Positions 24,471 through 32,128 of a stretch of DNA of 38,845 bases are shown here, piece by piece. The notes under the pieces were generated by a model, which saw nothing but the letters and a program-made list of their open reading frames with translations, did no database searches and had not been told where the DNA came from. A program made the translations under genes and the position numbers. The DNA is taken from positions 1 to 38,845 of the forward strand of contig JAFSYP010000118.1 of NCBI GenBank assembly GCA_017449935.1. Direction: 5' to 3'. Source of the DNA: Clostridia bacterium (GTDB lineage: Bacteria > Bacillota > Clostridia > Oscillospirales > Acutalibacteraceae). The first letter of the stretch is position 1; every line of letters begins with the position of its first letter.

Positions 24471-25610
24471 ATGTCCTTTACCGAATTCGCCATCCGGGAA
24501 ATACTGTCGAATTTCGATCTGCCGGGAACGTTTCGCGCGTTCGAGCCGACCGGATGCGGACACATCAACGACACGCTTTGCGTCACCTTCGACACGCAGG
24601 ACGGCGAGAAGCGGTATATCCTCCAGCGGATCAACACGCATGTTTTTACCCGCCCCGATCTGCTGATGGAAAACGTGGAGTCTGTGACGCAGTATCTGTC
24701 GAAGATCCTGCGCGAGACGGGCGGCGATCCCGCGCGCGGGACGCTGACCGTGTTCCGTACCCGGAACGGCGAACTGTATCACCGCACGGCGGAAAACGAC
24801 TGCTGGCGCGTATACAATTATATTGAAGGCACCTGTACGCTGCAGAGCATCGGCAATCCGGATGACTTCCGCAAAGCCGGCGCCGCCTTCGGCGAATTCC
24901 AGCAGATGCTCGCGGCGTATCCGAGCCGGACGCTGCACGAGACGATCCCGCGTTTTCACGATACCGCGTCGCGTTTTGCGGATTTCCGCGCGGCCGTGCA
25001 GGCGGACAGCGCCGGACGCGCAGCCGATGCGCAGCCGGAGATCGGTTTCGTTCTTGCGCGCGAAAGCGACACGCATGTGCTGGTCGATCTGCTGCGCGCG
25101 GGCAAGCTGCCGCTGCGCGTGACGCATAACGATACGAAGCTCAACAATATCCTGTTTGACGCCGAAACCAAAGAAAGCCTGTGCGTCGTCGATCTGGACA
25201 CGGTGATGCCCGGCCTGTCGCTGTATGATTTCGGCGACAGCATCCGCTTCGGCGCGAATACGGCCGCCGAGGACGAGCCGGACACAGGCAAGGTTTCGCT
25301 CAGCCTTCCGCTGTACCGCGCGTTCTGCGAGGGGTATCTCTGTGCGGCCGGGCAGAGTCTGACACAAACGGAGATCGCGTATCTCCCCTTCTCCGCGAAG
25401 CTGATGACGCTGGAATGCGGGATGCGCTTCCTGACAGATTATCTCCAGGGCGACACGTATTTCCGCACCGCATATCCGGAGCATAACCTCGTGCGCTGCC
25501 GCACGCAGCTCGCGCTGGTCGCCGACATGGAAGCGAAGATGGCGCAGATGCAGGCGATCACGGCACAGATCGCGCGCGCCGTCGGAAAGGATGTGACGCC
25601 ATGCTGCTGA
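24471..25610 (+). CDS. APH-fold phosphotransferase, NahK-like sugar kinase candidate
   Basis: About 379 residues with the aminoglycoside phosphotransferase/choline kinase fold. The Brenner motif HNDTKLNN (about 218-226) has the catalytic Asp, and VDLDTVMPGLSLYDFGD carries the metal-binding Asp. An N-terminal lobe holds GCGHINDTLCVTF and the YILQRINTHVF strand with its lysine-equivalent region. The HNDTKLNN plus DLDTVMPG combination resembles N-acetylhexosamine 1-kinase (NahK/LnpB) and related mucin-sugar kinases more than antibiotic-resistance enzymes, so phosphorylation of a hexosamine is the best guess. ATG 24471 follows GGGGAGTG; an upstream in-frame extension would run through the promoter. 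It overlaps the next gene by 10 bases. Kinase fold is secure; substrate is inferred. Confidence 0.85.
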   Translation: MSFTEFAIREILSNFDLPGTFRAFEPTGCGHINDTLCVTFDTQDGEKRYILQRINTHVFTRPDLLMENVESVTQYLSKILRETGGDPARGTLTVFRTRNGELYHRTAENDCWRVYNYIEGTCTLQSIGNPDDFRKAGAAFGEFQQMLAAYPSRTLHETIPRFHDTASRFADFRAAVQADSAGRAADAQPEIGFVLARESDTHVLVDLLRAGKLPLRVTHNDTKLNNILFDAETKESLCVVDLDTVMPGLSLYDFGDSIRFGANTAAEDEPDTGKVSLSLPLYRAFCEGYLCAAGQSLTQTEIAYLPFSAKLMTLECGMRFLTDYLQGDTYFRTAYPEHNLVRCRTQLALVADMEAKMAQMQAITAQIARAVGKDVTPCC

Positions 25611-26428
25611 AACGGATCTGGATCATCCTGCTTTGCGCGGTAATCGGCGTCGGCACGATCGACTACGCGGTGCATTTCCGCTTCTTCGACCGGCCGCTGA
25701 CGCAGGCGAAGCAGGAGGAATTCCAATCGAAGATCCTCCTGCCCAGCAACTTCACGCTGGCTGCCTCCGTCAACAGCTTCGACACGGTCAAAAACACGCT
25801 GCAGGCGGCCAAGCAGAACGTCAGCAAGGGTTCCTACGCGCTGGAGCTGAACGTCGCCGTCGGGACAAACGGCAAGCTGTATCTTGCGGACGGACCGGAC
25901 TACATCACCGAGGAGTCCGAACTGCTCGATTCGGTTTTCAAGGCCTTCCGCGATAAGGACTACCTGCGCTATATTCTGAACATGAAGAACTTCGGCAATC
26001 CCGATACGCTGGCCGAGCTTCTGCTGAAATACGATCTGATCGGCAAGGTCATGATGACCGGCATCGCCCTCGAAGATCTGGAAGAGCTCGCGCCGTCCTA
26101 CTGCAATTGCTATATCTGCGTCGAGCTGACGCCGGACACGATCCGGCTCAACAGCAGCAAGGCCTGTCTGGAAGCGATGCAGCACTGCGTCGATTACGGC
26201 GTCTATGCCGTATCGTGCACTCTGCCGCAGATCACGGACGAGCTGCGCGACGCGCTGGTGAAGGTCCACGAACTGCATCTGGTGATCCGGGACGTGCATT
26301 CGGAATTCAGCATGTACGAATCGCTCTCGTTCAACCCCATCGTCGTGATCACCGATCAGCCGGACCTGCTGTACAAGATGATGCTCTCGCAGGACTATCT
26401 GGATCTGAATCAGGAAAACGTATTCTGA
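25601..26428 (+). CDS. Membrane-anchored, degenerate GDPD-like protein
   Basis: About 275 residues. An N-terminal hydrophobic segment (about 5-22) should anchor it, with the rest outside. The body follows the glycerophosphodiester phosphodiesterase barrel: SFDTVKNTLQAAKQNVSKGSYALELNVAVGTNGKLYLADGP aligns with the usual ENTLAAF...G.D.IELDV..T.DG..VV.HD region. However, the HRG motif is lost (LAASVNS), ELDV has become ELNV, and HD has become ADG. Known metal and catalytic ligands are therefore missing, so it is probably a non-catalytic or altered-function member. It overlaps the kinase-like gene and is cotranscribed with it. The family call is tentative and should be tested with a structure model. 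Confidence 0.62.
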   Translation: MLLKRIWIILLCAVIGVGTIDYAVHFRFFDRPLTQAKQEEFQSKILLPSNFTLAASVNSFDTVKNTLQAAKQNVSKGSYALELNVAVGTNGKLYLADGPDYITEESELLDSVFKAFRDKDYLRYILNMKNFGNPDTLAELLLKYDLIGKVMMTGIALEDLEELAPSYCNCYICVELTPDTIRLNSSKACLEAMQHCVDYGVYAVSCTLPQITDELRDALVKVHELHLVIRDVHSEFSMYESLSFNPIVVITDQPDLLYKMMLSQDYLDLNQENVF

Positions 26429-26436
26429 GCTGTTGA

Positions 26437-26482
26437 CCAAAAAACCGCCCCGGCGACATTAAAGCACGTCGCCGGGGCGGTT
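26437..26482. terminator. Strong terminator between convergent transcripts
   Basis: A perfect 15-bp stem (26443-26457 with 26468-26482) and 10-base loop. The A-run at 26439-26444 provides TTTTTT on the minus strand, ending the dtxR operon. On the plus strand it follows the GDPD-like gene by 14 bases and may also stop that transcript. Confidence 0.93.
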
Positions 26483-26496
26483 AAGTATTGCGTTGT

Positions 26497-26880
26497 TTAC
26501 GGATCGTCGTGACGGTCCGGTTCTTTCATATGCTCCTTGATGGCATTCAGCGTGACGTCGCTGATGTCATGCTCGATCTTGCAGGCGTCCACCGAGGCTA
26601 TATCCTCCGGCACGCCCAGAAGCATCAGCGCCGCAGTCAGCACCTGATGCCGGTCATATATTTTTTCCGCAGTCTCACGGCCGAGCGGCGTCAGCAGCAG
26701 CTCGCCGTCCGGACGCATTTCCAAAAAGCCGCCGCTGCGCAGCAGTCTGACCGCCCGGCTCACGGACGGCTTGGAAAAGCCCATATATTCGCTCACATCC
26801 ACCGAATGCACGCTCACGTTCCGGCGGGAAAGGATCAAAATCGTTTCGAGATACATCTCGCCCGATTCCTGCAGGCGCAT
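26497..26880 (-). CDS. DtxR/MntR-family metal-dependent repressor
   Basis: About 127 residues: an N-terminal winged helix (ESGEMYLETILIL, then VHSVDVSEYMGFSKPSVSRAVRLL as the recognition helix region) and a metal-binding dimerisation domain with YDRHQVL and DACKIEHDIS. The Cys/Glu/His set of the last motif matches metal ligands in DtxR/IdeR-type proteins. The C-terminal SH3-like domain is absent, as in MntR-size members. Likely an Mn(II)- or Fe(II)-responsive repressor. Start ATG 26880 is chosen because AAGGAG lies 11 bases upstream; a GTG at 26892 overlaps that site. It is 15 bases after the GH-A-like gene and last in the operon. No metal transporter is nearby. Confidence 0.9.
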   Translation of the reverse strand: MRLQESGEMYLETILILSRRNVSVHSVDVSEYMGFSKPSVSRAVRLLRSGGFLEMRPDGELLLTPLGRETAEKIYDRHQVLTAALMLLGVPEDIASVDACKIEHDISDVTLNAIKEHMKEPDRHDDP

Positions 26881-26895
26881 AATAATCGTCACTCC

Positions 26896-28113
26896 TTATT
26901 CAAATTCCGGCGAACGGAAGCACTGTCTGACCGTTTCAAACGCGGGCTTCGGCACGCCAGTGCTGTCGACCAGTCCCCATCGCGTTTCGGACGGACACCC
27001 TTCCAGCCCGCAGAACCAGCAGACGCTGCCGTCCTGACAGCAGTAGATAATCATGCCGGCCAGACACTTCATCTTCCGCAGGCGCGGCAACAGGTCGGCG
27101 TAGTACTGCGCCTGTCCTTCGGGCGTATGCGCAAAGCCGCCGTACGTCCCCTGCTGGCCGATCTCGCAGTAGAAGTGGTTGGAAAGGTCCCCAAACACAG
27201 CATCCGCCCACTCGTCCTTCGGATAGGATTCGTTCAGCCGCTGACGGAACGCGGCAGGCAGCTTCTGCACAAAGTTCTCGATATCCGCCGCCGCTTCCGC
27301 TTCGGATGCATACCCGTACTGCGAAAGGATCTGCGCCTTCTCCTCGGCAGTTTTCGGTCTTCCTTCGCTCAGGAAGCCGAATTCCTCCAATATCACCGGC
27401 AGATGCGTGATGCGGTAGATCCGCCCGATCCGTTTCACGTAGTCCCGCGCCGTGGCCTTGCCCGTATTGCCGGAATACAGATCGACGCCCACATAGTCGC
27501 AGTATCGGTGATACGGACGCATCCCCTTGTGCAGCCACTCGGAGAGGCCGGCGCTGTTGTAGCCGACAGGGAAATCCCCCTTGACTTCGGCGAGCGCCTC
27601 CAGCTGGACGCCGATAAAGGTGATCGCCTGTTCGTGTGTGAGCGGATAGGTAAAGGCGTCGATGCCCATTTCATTCGTGATCTGGAATGCGCCGCAGACG
27701 TCGCGCAGATCCTCCAGCAGGAAAAGCGCGATCTGCTGCGTCTTTTCGATATTGTCCGGGTCGACCGGATCAAAACCGCCAATATCAATATACGATTTCG
27801 GATACGGCGTAATGGCCATCACCTTGAATCCGCGTTCGGCATAAGCGGCTGCGCGCCGCTTGAACGCGAGGTAGGACCCGCTGACCGAGCCGTCGGCATT
27901 GTACGGGTACGGAATGTCGAACCGCACCCAGTTGAAGCCGCCGTCCTCCAACAGATCATAGTTTTCATTCGGATGGCAGATGCCGCGGATGAACCCGCCG
28001 TTCTGCGCGATAAACGCATCCACACGCGCATCCGGCAGATTGAATATGCTGCAAAAGAAGCATGAGACGGTCAAAAGCACGCTCTGAAGGAATGCTGTAA
28101 TGCGGATCAGCAA
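26896..28113 (-). CDS. Putative clan GH-A-like glycoside hydrolase, copy 2
   Basis: About 405 residues, paralogous to the gene at 5000-6250. A hydrophobic N-terminus (about 5-25) suggests export or anchoring. GICHPNENYDLLEDGGFNWVR and MAITPYPKSY match the first copy. AFQITNEMG (N147-E148) is the acid/base site and VILEEFGF (E244) the nucleophile site. The C-terminal CWFCGLEGCPSETRWGLVD repeats the Cys-rich motif. Start TTG 28113 follows GAAAGGAAG. It is 15 bases after the large metallophosphoesterase and 15 before the dtxR-like gene, so it is within one operon. Substrate unknown. Keeping both predicted catalytic glutamates argues for an active enzyme. Confidence 0.72.
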   Translation of the reverse strand: MLIRITAFLQSVLLTVSCFFCSIFNLPDARVDAFIAQNGGFIRGICHPNENYDLLEDGGFNWVRFDIPYPYNADGSVSGSYLAFKRRAAAYAERGFKVMAITPYPKSYIDIGGFDPVDPDNIEKTQQIALFLLEDLRDVCGAFQITNEMGIDAFTYPLTHEQAITFIGVQLEALAEVKGDFPVGYNSAGLSEWLHKGMRPYHRYCDYVGVDLYSGNTGKATARDYVKRIGRIYRITHLPVILEEFGFLSEGRPKTAEEKAQILSQYGYASEAEAAADIENFVQKLPAAFRQRLNESYPKDEWADAVFGDLSNHFYCEIGQQGTYGGFAHTPEGQAQYYADLLPRLRKMKCLAGMIIYCCQDGSVCWFCGLEGCPSETRWGLVDSTGVPKPAFETVRQCFRSPEFE

Positions 28114-28128
28114 GAGGATCTTCCTTTC

Positions 28129-31100
28129 TTAATCGTCCTTCTTTTTACGTGAACAGGCCCACGCAGCGGTCATCGCCGAGAGGAACAGGACGCAGGACGT
28201 CACGACCGGCGTGCTGCCACCGAGTCTGGGGATCGTGCCGGACGACCCGAAGGTCGATCCGAAGAAGCTGCTCTGCGTATCGAAGCCGCTGCCCGTGTCG
28301 TAGTCGCTTCCCGTGTTGTAGCCGTTGCCCGCGCCGGAGCTGTCGCCCGCATCATAGCCGCTCCCCGAGTCGAAGCTGTTGCCCGCGTCGTAGCCGCTCC
28401 CCGAGTCAAAGCTGCCGCCCGTGTCGGAATCACTTCCCGTGCCGGAGCTGCCGCCCGAACCGGTCGTATTGCCTGTGTCAGCGGTTTTGTCCGAACCGGC
28501 TGTACTGCCCGAACCGGTGGTGTTGCTTGTACCGGTGGTGTTGCCTGTACCGGTGGTGTTGCCTGTACCGGTGGTATTGCCCGTACCGGTTGTGCTGCCT
28601 GTACCGGTTGTGCTGTCCGTGCCGGTGGTATTGCCCGAACCGGTGGCGCTGTCGGTGTCGTCGCCGTCGTTCACGAGGACCACATCGGCTTTTCCGCCGG
28701 GGAACATCTCCATCTCCTCAAATCCGTCGTACGCCGCGTGGACGAGCTGTGCGTCCTCCAGCATCCCGATGCTGCCGAGCGTGCTCGCCGTATCCAGATC
28801 CTCTTCCGTCAGCGGCGCGGCGCTCTTCTTCGCGTCCTTGCGGACGGCCAAGCCGTCTACACGCGCAAGGGCGCCCTGTTCATCGACCGTATAGGCGTCC
28901 AGATACAGCGCGTCGCCGCGCACTTCGATCGCCGAGAACATCGGCAGCGTCGTTTCGAGCTGCGCCGCCGCACGCGGGATGCACTTGTCGACCTTGTCGG
29001 CGTTTTCGGCTCTGCCGTTCTTGACGCCCGCCGTCCCGCTCAGGACGTAGAACGATCCGCGCGGATCGAGCTGCATCGTATACTCTCTGCCCTCAAAAGA
29101 CACGGCCTTCGTTTTTGTTTTTGTCACAAGATTGCCGTAGAGCGCGTTCGTACGCATGTAGACGCGGTCGTGCCCCTCCAGCACAACGTCGACGCCCAGC
29201 TGCGGAAGCAGACGCTTGAGCTGCTTGCGCAGCGCTTCGACGTCCTTGTCCCCGTAATGCTCGCCGCAGGAATACGGCGCTTTATGCAGCACAACGATCT
29301 TCCATTGCGCGTCGCTGCCGTTCGCGCTGCTGCGCAGCCACGCCGTCTGCGCATCCGACAGCCCCTGGCCGTCGTCGACGTCATTGGTGTTCAAAACCAT
29401 AAAGTGGATGTTGTTGTAGTCGAAATCGTAATAAACGCCGCTGGCCGTATCCTGCTGCGGCACGTTCGGCAGCAGGAAATTGTCCGTCAGCGCGTCGCCC
29501 GTTTTCTCGTGATTGCCGTTTGCGGGCATGAACACGGTCGAGGTCAGCACGTCCGAAGACACGTCGGCAAACGCCTGCCACTGGCGGACGTTGCTGCCGT
29601 TGGCGACCTGGTCGCCGGAGCTGACGATGAGATCCGTCTGCGGATACTGACGCATCGCCGCCTGCAGCGTCGAACGGAACCGCTCGTACTGCCCGGCGTT
29701 CAGCGACTGCGCGTCCGCCACATGCAGCAGCGTCACGTCCTGCGAACCGTCCGCCATGCTGAACGTCCCGCATTCGCTCCACCAGCCCTTCCGGGCGTCG
29801 CCGACGCGGAAGCTGTACTTCGCGCCTTTCTTCAATCCGGTCACCTGCACCGTATGGCGCGTCAGCGGAACGGGCGCGTTCATAAAGCCGATCAGCCCCA
29901 GATCCACGCCGGGGAACGTGCGTTCCTTCTGTGCCGTCGTCGCCGTCACGCCTTTTGACGTCGGTTTGCCGGTGAAGCGCTCGCCGTACGGCACGATCTC
30001 GATATCCGTACCGGTCACGCTGTATTTTGTATACCAGCTCACATTGCGCGTCGTCGACGCGTCCGGGCCGGTCGTCACGGTCACGAGCGTGGGCAGACGG
30101 TAGTTTTCACGCGTCGCCTGTGCGTCGCGCGGCGCGTTCGTCAGCTGCCGCGTCAGATCCTCGCCGTCGCCGTGGTCGGTCACGATATCCTCGATCATAT
30201 CGGCGATCGTCACGCCCATACCCTGAAGCTGGCTTTCCGTCAAATAGGTCTTTTTCAAACGCTCGACCGCGCCGTCGATGCTGGGATACTCCGGCAGAAC
30301 GCCCAGCGCCAGAACGGCGTTGATCACGTGCGCGTAGCTCTTATCTCCGCCCAGCAGCAGCGAGAGCGCGCCGTCCAGCATCGTCACGGAGACGTGACCG
30401 ATCGTTCCGCTGGGGAAAAGCGTGGCGGGATTGAACCGGAGCTGTCCGAGCAGCCTTTGCTGCAGCACGTCGCCGATCAGCACGTCGCACAGCCGGTCCG
30501 TCAGCGCCTTTGCGCCGTCGCGGTTGCGGAAATAATCCACGACGTCCAGCATGAACGGGTCGTCCGCGATGGTCTGGTTGCCGGAATACAGCACGACAAG
30601 CGCGCTGTACGCCGCCTCCTCGAACGTACCGGGACGGCTCGCGTCGCCGAAGCCGTATATATCGATGTATTTGGTGCAGGGCAGGTCGGACACTTTGAGA
30701 TCCGCAAGCGCGCGGATCACCTCGCAGACCAGCGCCTGCGCGTCCTCGCGGCTGCGCAGCACCGTCTGCCGCAGCTGGAGATCCAGGTCGTCGAGGAAGC
30801 TCATCACATTCTTCGCCGTGAACAGCTCGATGGAGCCGAGGCGCACGTCCACATAGCGCGCGACGATCTCCCGCACATCCAGTCCAAATTCGCTCTTCAG
30901 GGCGCCGAGAATGGTACCCTCACGCTCGATGGCGTCGAACAGATCGTCCAGCACGCTTCCGAGGAAGCTCATCGCCAGCGTGTCCAACCCGTTTTTGTAG
31001 GACTGTGTAAAAGAAAACGTCTGTCTGAACGGCTTTTCATAGACTTCGCCGCGTACGGTCACATTCTGCACGCAGTCCACGTCGAAGGACTGCACGTCCG

Positions 31101-32112
31101 CCGTCACGTTCACGCCGGTGTTGTCGAACCGGATCTCGCGGAACAGGTTCGGGAAGCCGGTCAAAGACGCCGTGCTGATATCATACAGCACGTTGCCGCT
31201 GTCGCTTACCCAATCGGTCACGCTTATATCGTGCATATGGCCGGTGAGCATATAGGACAGTCCCGCGTCCGCAAAGCACTCGGCGCACTGCTGCCAATCG
31301 TCGATCAGGAACGGCTGGAAGATCGCGGATTGTACCTTGAAATGCTCCACGATGCCGTGGTGCTGCATCCCGATGGCCGTTTCGCCGCACTGCTTCGCGT
31401 CCTCGATCTCCGCGAGCGCCCACGCCATCAGATCGTCCGTGATGCCGCCGTCCGTCTGGTGACTGTCCTCGCCGTCGTCCGTCACGTCGGCGGAGTATTT
31501 GCATTCGTCGAGCACGATCAGCCGGTAGCCGCCGTCCAGACGCACGGAATAGGAAAGCATACCCGCCTTGCCGCTTTTCGGCTCGAACGTGTGATACGCC
31601 AGATCGTAGCCGAGATTCTTATAGATCTCGCGGAATTCCTCCGGCGTCGTGGGACGCGCGTCTTCCTTCTTTCCGCTTTCAAAGGTAAAGCCGTTGAAAT
31701 TGTTGATGTCGTGATTGCCGTTGATCACAAAAACGGACAGGCCCGTCTTCGCCTCGAACTGTTCCAGACGCTCTGCCAGCTCGACATGCGCGTCGTACTC
31801 GCCGTTGGCTGTCATATCGCCCGGGAACAAAACGTATTTCATTCCGTTCTCCTCGGCATGCGCAGCCAGCGCCGCCAGCGCGGCGTCCAGCAGACCGGGC
31901 GCTTCGTACCGCTCCGTCGCTGAATTGCGCGCGAAGTCCATGAACGCGTCGCACCAATTGCCTGTCATCTTTTCGGCAAAGTAATGAACGTCCGAAACGA
32001 TCCCGATCTGCAGCGGCGCTTTCTCCGGCGCCGCGAACGCGGCCGCGACGGACGTCAGCAGCAGAGCCGCGCACATCAGCGCGGCAAGGATCGCTCTGTA
32101 CACTCTACGCAT
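28129..32112 (-). CDS. Giant secreted two-domain metallophosphoesterase with repeat stalk and C-terminal anchor
   Basis: About 1327 residues. Signal peptide 1-28. First calcineurin-like domain: SDVH (D41, H43), PGD (98-99), GNHD (132-135) and TGHMHD near 290. A helical linker of about 300 residues follows, then a fibronectin-like purple-acid-phosphatase N-domain (about 690-790). The second phosphoesterase domain has HVADAQ (near 792), SSGDQ, NGNHE (near 866) and GHDRVY (near 979), where a His usual in GHxH is Arg. A Thr/Gly/Asn/Ser repeat stalk (about 1154-1284) leads to a final hydrophobic helix and RKKKDD. The tail resembles a wall or membrane anchor, but IPRLGG is not a clear LPxTG sortase motif. 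ATG 32112 follows GGAGGAA. It is cotranscribed with GH3 upstream and GH-A downstream. Substrate unknown, probably extracellular phosphoesters. Confidence 0.85.
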   Translation of the reverse strand: MRRVYRAILAALMCAALLLTSVAAAFAAPEKAPLQIGIVSDVHYFAEKMTGNWCDAFMDFARNSATERYEAPGLLDAALAALAAHAEENGMKYVLFPGDMTANGEYDAHVELAERLEQFEAKTGLSVFVINGNHDINNFNGFTFESGKKEDARPTTPEEFREIYKNLGYDLAYHTFEPKSGKAGMLSYSVRLDGGYRLIVLDECKYSADVTDDGEDSHQTDGGITDDLMAWALAEIEDAKQCGETAIGMQHHGIVEHFKVQSAIFQPFLIDDWQQCAECFADAGLSYMLTGHMHDISVTDWVSDSGNVLYDISTASLTGFPNLFREIRFDNTGVNVTADVQSFDVDCVQNVTVRGEVYEKPFRQTFSFTQSYKNGLDTLAMSFLGSVLDDLFDAIEREGTILGALKSEFGLDVREIVARYVDVRLGSIELFTAKNVMSFLDDLDLQLRQTVLRSREDAQALVCEVIRALADLKVSDLPCTKYIDIYGFGDASRPGTFEEAAYSALVVLYSGNQTIADDPFMLDVVDYFRNRDGAKALTDRLCDVLIGDVLQQRLLGQLRFNPATLFPSGTIGHVSVTMLDGALSLLLGGDKSYAHVINAVLALGVLPEYPSIDGAVERLKKTYLTESQLQGMGVTIADMIEDIVTDHGDGEDLTRQLTNAPRDAQATRENYRLPTLVTVTTGPDASTTRNVSWYTKYSVTGTDIEIVPYGERFTGKPTSKGVTATTAQKERTFPGVDLGLIGFMNAPVPLTRHTVQVTGLKKGAKYSFRVGDARKGWWSECGTFSMADGSQDVTLLHVADAQSLNAGQYERFRSTLQAAMRQYPQTDLIVSSGDQVANGSNVRQWQAFADVSSDVLTSTVFMPANGNHEKTGDALTDNFLLPNVPQQDTASGVYYDFDYNNIHFMVLNTNDVDDGQGLSDAQTAWLRSSANGSDAQWKIVVLHKAPYSCGEHYGDKDVEALRKQLKRLLPQLGVDVVLEGHDRVYMRTNALYGNLVTKTKTKAVSFEGREYTMQLDPRGSFYVLSGTAGVKNGRAENADKVDKCIPRAAAQLETTLPMFSAIEVRGDALYLDAYTVDEQGALARVDGLAVRKDAKKSAAPLTEEDLDTASTLGSIGMLEDAQLVHAAYDGFEEMEMFPGGKADVVLVNDGDDTDSATGSGNTTGTDSTTGTGSTTGTGNTTGTGNTTGTGNTTGTSNTTGSGSTAGSDKTADTGNTTGSGGSSGTGSDSDTGGSFDSGSGYDAGNSFDSGSGYDAGDSSGAGNGYNTGSDYDTGSGFDTQSSFFGSTFGSSGTIPRLGGSTPVVTSCVLFLSAMTAAWACSRKKKDD
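28263..28655 (-). repeat. In-frame tandem repeats encoding the stalk of the large phosphoesterase
   Basis: Two arrays. At about 28500-28655, 18-base units encode TTGTGN-like hexapeptides. At about 28263-28420, longer, roughly 36-base units encode NSFDSGSGYDAG-like blocks. Unit lengths divide by three, so copy-number change keeps the frame. This is coding repeat, not CRISPR. Confidence 0.85.
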
Positions 32113-32128
32113 GATCCAGTTCCTCCGA

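Noticed and set aside
24471-25610. Aminoglycoside resistance gene
   Set aside because: The fold is shared, but the HNDTKLNN and DLDTVMPG motifs and the context resemble sugar kinases; no resistance role can be claimed.
28190-28250. LPxTG-type sortase anchor at the end of the giant phosphoesterase
   Set aside because: The tail has the right layout (motif, hydrophobic helix, basic end), but IPRLGG lacks the Thr-Gly core, so I only call a possible anchor.
28490-28660. Regular short repeats that could suggest a CRISPR array
   Set aside because: The units are contiguous without unique spacers, 18 bases long, and translate in frame to a Thr/Gly/Asn stalk.
30172-31923. Long plus-strand frame opposite the giant phosphoesterase
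   Set aside because: Composition is typical of a mirror frame and the minus strand carries intact phosphoesterase motifs.
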